DNA from: Candidozyma auris
Lineage: Eukaryota > Ascomycota > Pichiomycetes > Serinales > Metschnikowiaceae
Length of the DNA: 64,000 nucleotides
Direction: 5' to 3'
Assembly (NCBI RefSeq): GCF_003013715.1
Contig: NC_072818.1
Coordinates: forward strand, 806,001 to 870,000
Positions 48,163 through 56,799 of the stretch are shown in pieces; the first letter of the stretch is position 1; the number at the start of each line of letters is the position of its first letter. The translations under genes were made by a program, and so were the position numbers. A model generated the notes under the pieces. That model was not told where the DNA came from, made no database searches, and saw nothing but the letters and a program-made list of their open reading frames with translations.

Positions 48163-48870
48163 ATGCAAATCTTGCCTGTTTTCGCCCTCGCTGCCCTCGT
48201 TTCCGCCGGCCAGTGGGACACGTACCCCAAAGTGCCCAAAACAGCATCCATCAACGGATTTGCCGACCCCATCTACGAAAAACTCCCCTCTTGTGCCAAA
48301 GAATGCGTGAAAGTGACCACCAAAATCACCCCTTGTCCTTACTGGGACACTGGCTGTTTCTGCGTGATGCCCCAGTGGTCAGGAATGGTGGGGTCGTGTT
48401 TTGCCGAAAAATGCAAGGGCTCTGACGTTGCCAGCGCCACTTCTTTGGCCTATTCGCTTTGTGAAAAAGTCGGCGCCAACATCTGGATGATGCCTGCTTC
48501 TGTGTCCACACAGCTCTCGGAGGCTGCGGGCACGTGGCAGGTTGCAGCTGCCACCACGAAAAGCTCTGATTTCGGCGACGGCGCCAAGTTGTCTTCGGTG
48601 GTAGCTTCCGCCGAGAAAGCCGAAAAGACCGAGTCCAAATCGTCTCTGGCCGAGTCTCTGGCGGCGGTTCCTGCTTCTCTGGGAAGCTCTGGAGCTGCTG
48701 CGGCCACTTCTGGCACCTCGGGCGCCGCTGGGGCCAATAGCACTGGAACAGGGGGATCGGGCTCTTCCAACTCGAGTTCGTCTTCTTCAGTGGGTTCAGG
48801 AGCAACGTACGTTCAAGGAACCAGTGTTTTGGCGTTTATTCTTTTGGCGGTGGTTTCGGCAATGAGCTAG
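48163..48870 (+). CDS. CFEM-domain GPI-anchored heme-binding protein (copy 2)
   Basis: 235 residues. Signal peptide 1-15 (MQILPVFALAALVSA). CFEM cysteines at 44, 48, 58, 65, 67, 79, 84 and 100, with heme-ligand candidate Asp62 in CPYWDTGC. The domain shares KTASINGFADPIYEKLPSC with copy 1 almost unchanged, so the pair is a recent or conserved duplication. After the domain comes an Ala/Ser/Gly-rich stalk with one N-T sequon. The hydrophobic C-terminus (VLAFILLAVVSAMS) is a GPI signal. Expected role: wall-bound relay of heme toward the plasma membrane, as for Rbt5/Pga7. Its promoter has two GATA-type elements and a TATA box, fitting regulated expression. Confidence 0.94.
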   Translation: MQILPVFALAALVSAGQWDTYPKVPKTASINGFADPIYEKLPSCAKECVKVTTKITPCPYWDTGCFCVMPQWSGMVGSCFAEKCKGSDVASATSLAYSLCEKVGANIWMMPASVSTQLSEAAGTWQVAAATTKSSDFGDGAKLSSVVASAEKAEKTESKSSLAESLAAVPASLGSSGAAAATSGTSGAAGANSTGTGGSGSSNSSSSSSVGSGATYVQGTSVLAFILLAVVSAMS

Positions 48871-49784
48871 GTTGTTGGATACTGAAATGGAAGGACAAAG
48901 CGAGGGGAGGTGTGAGTGGAAAGAGGAATGGGCAAAATAGACGGTCATGTAATTAATTAGAGTAATGAGACGGTGAGTGTGAGGTTCATGAAGACTTTGT
49001 GCTTGTTTGGAGTATTTGAGAAAAGTGTAGTGATTGTGGAGGTTCTTTTAGTAGCAGAGGAGAGAGATTGATTTTGGGCTTTGGATTTAATGAATAGATA
49101 GATTGGAGTTGATTGGAGATTTTTGTAGAGATTGCTTGTGTGTTTTTTTTTGTAAATGTGAAGAAGTCACAGCAGAGTATAGAGCTTTTCTAGTTTTCCT
49201 TCTTTAACATATTATTACTACCATGTTTGAAGGTATTCGTTTTGAGGTCTTTTAGACTTCTTTAGAGGGCTTTAGCATTCAAAAAACAACCAGAAAACAA
49301 GAAAACAAAGGTATTCTCTCAGATCAATGCCAAAAATCAAGAGATTGTGATATTGTTAACAAAATTGCAAGATCCCACCCGTTCTCTCTTGTGTAGAATT
49401 GTCGAATTTAACAGCATCCACAGATCAGTTGCAAGAGCATTATTCAGGGCACTTTTTGAACTTTCTATACTTGATTTTACCCTCTTCAACTACGAAATTT
49501 CCCTTTTCTGATGGATCCATCACCAAATAAAAATAAACCTCACATTGCCCCAGCAAAGTCCAGGTGACATTTCAAAATCCCACAAAAAACAGGCCCTCTT
49601 TCAATTTCCAGCACGATTTACCCATGAAATAGCCCTCAAACCTTAACTAAAGGTCAAAAATCACAATCTGAAAATCGAAATTCCCTGATCTTCGTTTCTG
49701 GTCATACAAAAAATGGAAATCCCGAGAATGCCTGGCGATGTTTACATTTTTGGCCAATTTGCTGGTTCCTTCTTAAGCCAATTG

Positions 49785-49846
49785 CTTTTCTTTTTTCTTA
49801 TTTTTTTTTTCTTCTTTTTTCTTTTTTTCTTCTCTTTTGTCTTTTC
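49785..49846. repeat. 62-bp polypyrimidine tract
   Basis: Almost pure T/C on the plus strand, with only two purines. Such poly(dA:dT)-like tracts exclude nucleosomes in yeast promoters. Confidence 0.8.
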
Positions 49847-50413
49847 AACCCAGTTTGCTCGTCGCTTGACCTATTTTCTTCTTGCTAAGTAAATCGCCGT
49901 CTTCGGCACATTTGCTCCAAAATAGAGTTCCGTGCGTTCCACGCAGCTCGTGTAAATGGTCGCCAATGTCATGAAAAATCAGGAAACGATTTTGAAAATT
50001 GGAAGAAAAACACCGTTTTGGGAGGTCCCGAAACGCTGCAAACGTAACCGAAAAGAAATATTTGTTTTTCCACATTTTTAGCTGCTGCAAAAGAAACCTG
50101 GAGTTATCGGTTTCGGCAGAGACGATGGCAATTGCCGAAAAGAGACTTTTGGAAGCTTTCAATGCATACCCACCTGCGACAAAATACCTGAATGGGGTTT
50201 TCGGGAACTGACACATTGGGAGCAGAAAGGGGAGTGCTTGGACAAAGGCAAGAGAAATCAGCACAATGGGGGTGTTTTTCAAATGGGGACGCTACGCTAC
50301 GCCAGTGGAGATTTTGGTGAACTTCAAACACTTCTAGTTGTTTTGGGTTCCTCAAAGTACATGGGGGGAGATGAAATTATCTAAAAAATCTAGCGATATC
50401 ACCGAGGGCTAAG

Positions 50414-50435
50414 CCGGGGGTGATGTGACCCCCGG
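50414..50435. promoter_or_regulatory. inverted repeat CCGGGGGT-N6-ACCCCCGG
   Basis: Perfect 8-bp arms around GATGTG in the CFEM protein 3 upstream region. The CCG/CGG ends and CCCC core could suit a zinc cluster or C2H2 factor. Confidence 0.45.
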
Positions 50436-50810
50436 AATGCACAGAGGCTTTGGCGGGGCTTGGACCATGGCTCATGGCTCGTATGCAACATACGAGGACG
50501 ATGCCCGAGTCGGGCCCGATTTCTGTGTGGGAGGAGCGTGCCCTCGGAATCACCGCTTTCAGCCCCCCTCGGCTGATCTGGTGCAGCGTGCATCGCGCAC
50601 AACGCATGGCGCATGGCGCATAGCGCCTATGCAAGCGCGCCGCACGCGGATGCCCATTCGCTCTCTTGCAAGTTCCGGCCTGCCAATGAAATGCCACTAT
50701 CCCTCATCTGTCTGCTTTGGGAATGCCCATAACTGTAAACAGAGCACCGTCAGGTCCAGACACACCCAGCGGCGCCCAAAATAGACCACACTTGAAAAAG
50801 AAAGGCCGTC

Positions 50811-50821
50811 CTGCAGATAAG
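50811..50821 (+). promoter_or_regulatory. CTGCAGATAAG GATA-type element (CFEM protein 3)
   Basis: Third copy of the 11-mer, 106-116 bases before the ATG, again preceded by GTC. Confidence 0.5.
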
Positions 50822-50852
50822 CACCGGCTTCTTTTTTTTTTGCACCCAAAAG

Positions 50853-50860
50853 TATATAAA
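50853..50860 (+). promoter_or_regulatory. TATA box of CFEM protein 3
   Basis: TATATAAA, 67 bases before the ATG. Confidence 0.7.
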
Positions 50861-50926
50861 CCCAGCAACTTCCCCTAAAACTTCCACTTTTCCTTCTCTC
50901 TTTTAAAAAAAGTATCGTCCCTCGCT

Positions 50927-51589
50927 ATGTTCGTCGTCCCCCTTGCCGCTCTCGTCGCCTCCGCCCTCGCCGCAGACAACCCTTGGGCAACATACCCATC
51001 AGTCCCAAAATCTGCCTCCATCAACGGTTTCGCCGACCCCATCTTCGACTCCCTTCCCTCTTGCGCCCAACCCTGTGTCAAGCAGTCCGTTTCCTCCACG
51101 CCCTGCCCTTACTGGGACACCGGCTGTCTCTGTGTGATGACCACGTGGTCTTCGAGCGTCACCGAGTGTTTCGCTAAAAACTGTAAGGGCGATGACGCCC
51201 AGAAGGCCCTCGACACTTCGGTCAACATTTGCAAGAAGGTTGGTGTTTGGGAGCCTTACTGGATCATCAACGCCCAGGCCTCGGCTGCCATTGAGTCTGC
51301 CATCAAGGAGCAGGCCACCACGCAGCAGGAGACCACTTCTTCCAAGCCAGAAACCACCTCTACTTCTGCTCCTGCTGAACCCACCCAGGAGACCACCGCC
51401 ACCACCGGTGCTCCTACTTCTGCCACTTCCTCGCAGGTTGAGCAGACCTCTGCGCCAGCTGCTTCTTCTCCAAAGGAGACTTCTGCTGCTGCGTCTGCTC
51501 CAGCTGTGTCTTCGTTTGAAGGCGCTGGTGCTGGTGCCAAGGCTGGTGTGGCTGTTGGTCTTGCTGCTGGTGTGGCCATGCTTTTGTAA
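50927..51589 (+). CDS. CFEM-domain GPI-anchored heme-binding protein (copy 3)
   Basis: 220 residues. Signal peptide 1-16. CFEM cysteines at 46, 50, 60, 67, 69, 81, 86 and 102, with Asp64 in CPYWDTGC as heme ligand candidate. It diverges from copies 1 and 2 after the last Cys (VGVWEPYWIINAQASAAIE). A Thr/Glu/Ala-rich stalk follows, with repeated ETT and SAPA units. The GPI signal (SSFEGAGAGAK then a hydrophobic Ala/Val/Leu tail) is of the classic wall-protein type. Family function is heme extraction and transfer. Being the most diverged copy, it may have a distinct place in the relay. Confidence 0.94.
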   Translation: MFVVPLAALVASALAADNPWATYPSVPKSASINGFADPIFDSLPSCAQPCVKQSVSSTPCPYWDTGCLCVMTTWSSSVTECFAKNCKGDDAQKALDTSVNICKKVGVWEPYWIINAQASAAIESAIKEQATTQQETTSSKPETTSTSAPAEPTQETTATTGAPTSATSSQVEQTSAPAASSPKETSAAASAPAVSSFEGAGAGAKAGVAVGLAAGVAMLL

Positions 51590-51940
51590 GCGAGCCCTGG
51601 CGCAATTGGCCTGATTCGGTTTGTTTAATAGGTGCTGCTCTGCAGCAGTAGCGCTGGTTAATACATGTAATGATTTAAGACGAGTAATGCAAGTAGAGTT
51701 TAATTGGGTTAAGTCGATGGAGAAGTGAGGAGGTCCAAGAAGATGCTGTGGGGTAACTTGGGGTGGTGTGAACATACTTTGAGCAGAATTAGTGTAGAAT
51801 GTCAGGGGAATTGGCTTAAAGTCTGAGGGGGAATTGAGTAAATTTGAGGGGGTTTGGAGTATATGGCTGTGAGTGGATTTTAAGAAGCTATGGAGAAATT
51901 AGGTTTTATGTGGGTGTCAAAATGTGGTCTAGGTAGCATC

Positions 51941-52260
51941 AGTGGATTTTTTGTAGGTTTTTAGTGGATTTTCAGAGGATTTTCAGAGGATTTTCAGAGG
52001 ATTTTCAGAGGATTTTCAATGGATTTTCAATGGATTTTCAGTGGATTTTCAGTGGATTTTCAGTGGATTTTCAGTAGATTTTGGATGAACTTTCAGTAGA
52101 TTTTGGATGAACTTTCAGTAGATTTTCAGTCAATTTTCAGTAGATTTTCGATGAATTTTCAGTGGGTTTTCATAAGATTTTCAGTGGAGTTTCGATGAAC
52201 TTTCAGTAGATTTTCAGTGGAGTTTCAGTCGAATCTGTGGAGTTTCAGTCGAATCTCTGG
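51941..52260. repeat. 11-bp minisatellite with phased T4 tracts (TTTTCAGTGGA)
   Basis: Roughly 29 units; the first run is nearly perfect (T4 starts at 51969, 51980, 51991, 52002 and 52013), later units drift (AGAGG, AATGG, AGTGG, AGTAG variants). T-tracts spaced by 11 bp match the DNA helical repeat, so intrinsic curvature is expected. Confidence 0.9.
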
Positions 52261-52850
52261 ATATACTAGAAATCACCTAGGTATCATCAAAGTATAATCC
52301 AAGTATCATTTAAGTGGTATCTAAAGAGGATGAATCTAAGTAATGGCCTATTGGAGTCTAGGTAGAATTTGGGTACATTATAAGTAGAATTTTGCCATTT
52401 AAATACCATCAAAGCTACATTCAAGCAGTATCTTAATAGACGTTAAGTTTGATTTAAGGAACTCAAAGTACACTTTAGCTGGAACCTAAGTAGATTCTGA
52501 GTATGATTTAATTAGAGCCTAAGAAGGATCTTTGTACAACACGTTAATTTGTGTGGAAGCTAAGTATCATCTGAATATAGTCTGAGTAGAAGCTAAGTAT
52601 TATCTGAATATAATCTGAGTAAAACCTAAGTAGAATCCAAGAAGAACCTATGTAGAGTCCAAGTAGAATCTTAGCTTCCCATTTAAATCGAATCTAAGTA
52701 CAAAAACAGTAGACAGTAAGCATATACAGAGTACAACCAAAGTATAATTTACGTGGAGTCAGACTATCATCAAAGTTGGATCTTGGCGAAACCATGTATT
52801 TAGATAAATTTAAAGTAGAATTCAAGTAGGTTCTTCATCTTTTCCCTCAC
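52261..52850. repeat. degenerate short-period array (AAGTAGAATCT-like)
   Basis: Continues directly from the previous array. Units such as AAGTAGAATCT, AAGTATCATCT and GAGTATGATTT recur every 11-14 bases with many changes, ending near 52.85 kb. It looks like an aged part of the same or a related minisatellite. Confidence 0.6.
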
Positions 52851-53370
52851 ATCCTGGCAATATAACAGGCCGTGAGCTTATTATGCTTGGGATAAGTTGA
52901 CCTCTTTAGAGCTCCATCCGTAGTCATCAAGCTCAAAAGTAGCACTCCCTTCAGTATGATCAAAAGAATTGTGGTGGCCATGCAAAAAATCAGAAGTGAG
53001 GATGAGATCTCTCAACCGAGTCAATTTAGCATCCTATAACTACCACACTTGTGAACTTCTACCAAAAGACCTCTAGGATATTTTGTGTTTGATAAATCAA
53101 GTTATTTTTGACCCCACCAACCCTGTAGCCCTCCGTGTGTCCAAAGACGTAGCCACAATCACTCTACTTCTATCGAAGACATACGATAGAATTGATGCCG
53201 TTAATACCGTTAGATTTGATTTGAACATGGCACCAATTTGGCAAACATAGAAGCCATTAAAGTCCATTTTTACCATCAAAACGCAGTAAAGATTGACTGA
53301 CAGAATTCGAATCCTCGATTTTGAGGCGGAATGTGAAAGGCTTTAACAGTGCCGTGCATGCCAAGTGACA

Positions 53371-54375
53371 TTATGATGAGTACCCTGGAGGCAGTGATCC
53401 CACAGAGGGCTTGGGCTTATAGGACAAGTTCTCCATCTTTATCATATATCTGAAAATCGCCACAACATGGGTAACACAAGCGAACGCTAGCAAAATGACG
53501 AAGATGAATTGCTTACCACGGTGTGTCCGAATGCCGTTTCTTTTCAACAACAAATTATCATCGTAATCTAGAGGAACTAAACTTGCTCCAATCGAAACAA
53601 ATCCCCCAAGAATCGTTATCGCACCAAATCCTGCGATGAGACCGGCCTCTTTCTTCTCAATGAGCTGCAGACGATAAGCCAATCCGGCGAAGAACGTCAC
53701 AAGAACCGCAATATAGGTCGCTAGCACGGCTCCTCGATGGGACTGCTTGCTGTTTCCGATGCTTTCAATAACGTGTCTCACTTCTCTTGGTGTTTTGCCT
53801 CTCCACGCTGCCTCGCTAGTGACCTTCTCGTAGGCTAGAGCAAACTTGTCCTCCCAGACTCTGGCCAAGTGTTCTTTATTCTCGCCACCCCTAGCCTCAG
53901 CCGCCTGATACCCGAGATACTTGGCAATGAAACCGGCATCGCCATATGGGAAACATCTGCCTTCAACGCATACACCATGGGACAAAAAGTAGAATCTGCG
54001 GTCATCAGGTGCGATGTTTTGCGGTACTTCGAGTCCTTTGGTGACTCCAGGAACAATGCTTTCAAACAGCTCCATAATGGTGTTTCCAACATCCGTCCAG
54101 CTGGCCACCGTAGTTTCCTCCCAGTAGTGAGACGCAGAAATAGGAAACGAGGATTCCAAAACCAATATGAAAATTGTGGCGTAGGCAACCCAAGCGAGGT
54201 AAAGGCGGAAACTGAGGTTCTGTGCTGCTCTGGCCTTTCGCTTCAATTCATATGTTCTCACTGTTTCTTCCGATGCAAGCGCTTCTTCGACAATTGGGAC
54301 GTCAGGAGTGCTTTTGATGAATTTGTCGGTTTCACCGAGTTCTTGAAGCTCAACGCCTTCGTGGTCAAGTTGCAT
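53371..54375 (-). CDS. four-TM membrane protein, tandem paralogue A
   Basis: 334 residues from the first ATG; family not recognised. An acidic cytosolic N-terminus (1-50), TM1 at 54-73, a long extracellular/luminal loop (75-212) and TM2-TM4 at about 215-235, 244-266 and 289-310, then a Lys/Pro/Ser tail. The loop has two cysteines in HGVCVEGRCFP (136, 141) and conserved segments VASWTDVGNTI, FESIVPGVTK and GFIAKYLGYQAAEA. The layout of one TM, a large Cys-containing loop and three TMs is that of the claudin/SUR7/FIG1 superfamily, but its hallmark motif is not evident, so the assignment is tentative. It is a tandem duplicate of the next gene and adjoins the CFEM cluster. Confidence 0.82.
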   Translation of the reverse strand: MQLDHEGVELQELGETDKFIKSTPDVPIVEEALASEETVRTYELKRKARAAQNLSFRLYLAWVAYATIFILVLESSFPISASHYWEETTVASWTDVGNTIMELFESIVPGVTKGLEVPQNIAPDDRRFYFLSHGVCVEGRCFPYGDAGFIAKYLGYQAAEARGGENKEHLARVWEDKFALAYEKVTSEAAWRGKTPREVRHVIESIGNSKQSHRGAVLATYIAVLVTFFAGLAYRLQLIEKKEAGLIAGFGAITILGGFVSIGASLVPLDYDDNLLLKRNGIRTHRGKQFIFVILLAFACVTHVVAIFRYMIKMENLSYKPKPSVGSLPPGYSS

Positions 54376-54990
54376 TGGGGCAAAAAAAGCGTTTGTCAAA
54401 AATTGACTTCCTTTGGCAATAAACACACTGAGAAGAGGTGTCTAGGTTTCTAAAAGTGACACAAAATGACGTCAGGAGAAGGTTTGATGTGCGGCTTGAA
54501 ATGGCAGAATCCTCATCTTTTTCAGTTTACTTACATTTATACATTTTGCGGTTATCCTCGTTGTTGATGAGATGACTGTGGTACAATCGTAAGTGGGAGG
54601 CTTAACCTCTCGGCTAATTTTAAGCCTTCGCTACGAGCGTGAGATCTTGAGATTCTGACACACAGTTCAAGCTCCAATATTGAGCTTGTGCTCACCAGAA
54701 AGACCTTAATTTTGATGGCTTCGTTTGTTGTGATCTATTGGATTATTCTCCAGTTGGCTAAGTTTCATATTTATGTCAATTGTGTTTGATGCGAGATATT
54801 CTTTCCAGCGTAAACTTCAACTCAGAGTTTGCTTCAGGAAGATTCTGGCATGCCAGAAAAGGAAACAAATTTCTGAGTAGGTTATGACAGTCTGAATCAC
54901 ATAATTTAAGAAAGTCCTCATTGTTCAAAAAGCTAGCCTCACTTTCTTTCTAAGATACAACTTCCTTCTATAATCTCTGCTGATTTTAGA
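54376..54990. other. promoter of paralogue A
   Basis: AT-rich spacer between the tandem paralogues; no other feature seen. Confidence 0.45.
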
Positions 54991-55929
54991 CTAAATCCAA
55001 TTGTCAAGGAAGTACATCAATGCCACAAAATGTGGAACGTAAAAAAACCACTGTAGAAAAACAAACACAACAAGAGTGCCCCTATGAGACAGAATTCCGT
55101 TCAGCTCCAACAACAAGTGCTGAGGGTAATTGGCAATCGCAAACCCAGCAAGTAATCCAAAGAAGGCCCCAATATGAACAAACGTTAGAATGAGCCTAGG
55201 ATACCCCTGTATCTCTCCCACACGCAGCAACGGGTAAGCAAATCCCGCCAAAAACGTGAAAGAGGATACAATAAAGATAAAAAGCCCCATCAGCAGCCAG
55301 CTGGTGTCCTTGCTCTTTTCGATACTTTTGATAATCTGCTTGACTCTCTCTTCTGGGCTGAACCAGGCCGCCTTCATGCTGACCTTCTCAAAGGCCAAAA
55401 CAAACTTTTCTTCCCATTCTTTTGCAACTTGCGTTCTGTTGTCGCTTTCACTAGCCTCACCAGCCTGGAACGCAAGAAACTGGGCAATGAAGCCTGAATT
55501 GCTGAAAGGAAAACATTTTGTTTCAACACACATGCCGTGGTGGAAAAAGTAAAACTTACGTCCACTTACTGGGATTTGTGGGATTGTAAAGTCTTTCGTC
55601 ACTCCAGGAACTACACTTTCAAATTGCTCAATGATGGTGGTTCCCACATCAGTCCAGCTGGCCACAGAAGACTCTTCCAAATAGAAGGTGGCAAAAGCAG
55701 GAAAGGAGGTAAAGCGGGGGCCAGCGTAGAGAAATAGAGAGTATAAGACCCAAGCAGTGTAAAGACAAAAACTGAGTTTTCGTGCTTCTCTGGCTTTCAG
55801 CGTCAGTTGGTGTGGTTCGACTGAGGACAGAGCGACGTTACTGTTCGGGATTTCAGAATGGTCATGGAGGAATTTGTCTGTATCTTGGACACCTTCAAGC
55901 TCAATGGCGTTTTCCAATTCTGGCTGCAT
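54991..55929 (-). CDS. four-TM membrane protein, tandem paralogue B
   Basis: 312 residues from the first ATG (MQPELENAIELEG); same layout as paralogue A, with TM1 at about 52-70, a large loop and three C-terminal TM helices. Matching segments are VASWTDVGTTIIE, FESVVPGVTK, FYFFHHGMCVETKCFPF (Cys134, Cys139), GFIAQFLAFQAGEA, IKSIEKSK and LNGILSHRGT, giving a clear family signature. It ends right after TM4 (YFLDNWI) and lacks the soluble tail of A. Function unknown; a plasma membrane or secretory-pathway location is inferred from topology. Confidence 0.82.
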   Translation of the reverse strand: MQPELENAIELEGVQDTDKFLHDHSEIPNSNVALSSVEPHQLTLKAREARKLSFCLYTAWVLYSLFLYAGPRFTSFPAFATFYLEESSVASWTDVGTTIIEQFESVVPGVTKDFTIPQIPVSGRKFYFFHHGMCVETKCFPFSNSGFIAQFLAFQAGEASESDNRTQVAKEWEEKFVLAFEKVSMKAAWFSPEERVKQIIKSIEKSKDTSWLLMGLFIFIVSSFTFLAGFAYPLLRVGEIQGYPRLILTFVHIGAFFGLLAGFAIANYPQHLLLELNGILSHRGTLVVFVFLQWFFYVPHFVALMYFLDNWI

Positions 55930-56799
55930 CGAGTGAAGCAATTGTTGGAGGAAAAAGTGAGGGGGGATTTGGGGTGGGTCTTGCCGAAATTGACGCCGAA
56001 CGGCAAAGAGCCAGGATCAGTTAGTCTCTATGGATCTTTGAACTCCTTGGTAAAAGAAATTTCTTGGGAATGAAGAAGTGTGTGTTGAACAAGGTGAAAT
56101 TTCACCATGTTGAGATTTTCGGAATCGAGCGCACTTTCCCGAGAGAAGTTGGGAACTTGCATTTTCAACTTCAAAAGAAAATCGCCAAATATACATCAAT
56201 TGAAATTGAGAAATTTTTGGTCAAGAACGTACATTCTTTTTGTTGAGAAGCGCTTGATAGAACATTTCTTGAGGCTGGGTAAGGGAAACTTGGTTTTTTT
56301 GGAACAAAATTTAGCTTCCGTATAGCTTGCTTTACCTTAAGTTAAAGTACCTTGAAGAAGCCTTTGATTTACATTATCTGCCTTGATTTCTGGACTTCTT
56401 TCAAAACTCATTCTTGCACCAAGATGTGTTTTCCTGCACATACTCACCAGAATATCCCCTGGACACCTTTCTTATCAACACCTACACCCGTACACCACGA
56501 CGGGGGTAGAGTCCCCAAATTCCACTAAGAACACCCTTTCAGCACCAAAAGCACCATTGTAGCAGTCTAGTTCCGTGACACAGGTTCATCTTGCCCCAAC
56601 TTTGCTGTTTTTTCTGGTTTCGCCGCCTCGGCACCGGACTTTTTCCGGTCTTTCTCCTTCCTGCATTGATTATTGTGGAGAACCCAGATTGTCACAAGCA
56701 AATACACAAAACACACAAAATCAAAAGAGAAAATCCAGCATTGGTTGCTTATTTTTGCCTTCGAATTCATTCTTGAGCGCCTCTACTCCCCTTTTACCA
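55930..56799. promoter_or_regulatory. divergent promoter paralogue B / CYP52
   Basis: Non-coding. Contains a Rap1-type site at 56485-56497. The open frame before the P450 ATG is in frame with it but looks like untranslated leader. Confidence 0.5.
56485..56497 (+). promoter_or_regulatory. Rap1-type site upstream of CYP52
   Basis: CACCCGTACACCA preceded by A, 303 bases before the P450 ATG; third identical copy in the window. Confidence 0.55.

Larger units (their letters stand above)
48871..50926. promoter_or_regulatory. long upstream region of CFEM protein 3
   Basis: 2.1 kb with no supportable gene. It holds a pyrimidine tract, a strong GC-rich inverted repeat, a GC-rich stretch around 50.5-50.65 kb (GGCGCATGGCGCATAGCGCC), a CTGCAGATAAG element and a TATA box. 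Confidence 0.6.
51590..53370. other. 1.8 kb gene-free region with repeat arrays
   Basis: Between the CFEM protein 3 stop and the 3' end of the first four-TM gene. More than half consists of the two short-period arrays described separately. A short minus-strand open frame at 53.1-53.3 kb is not convincing. Confidence 0.6.
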
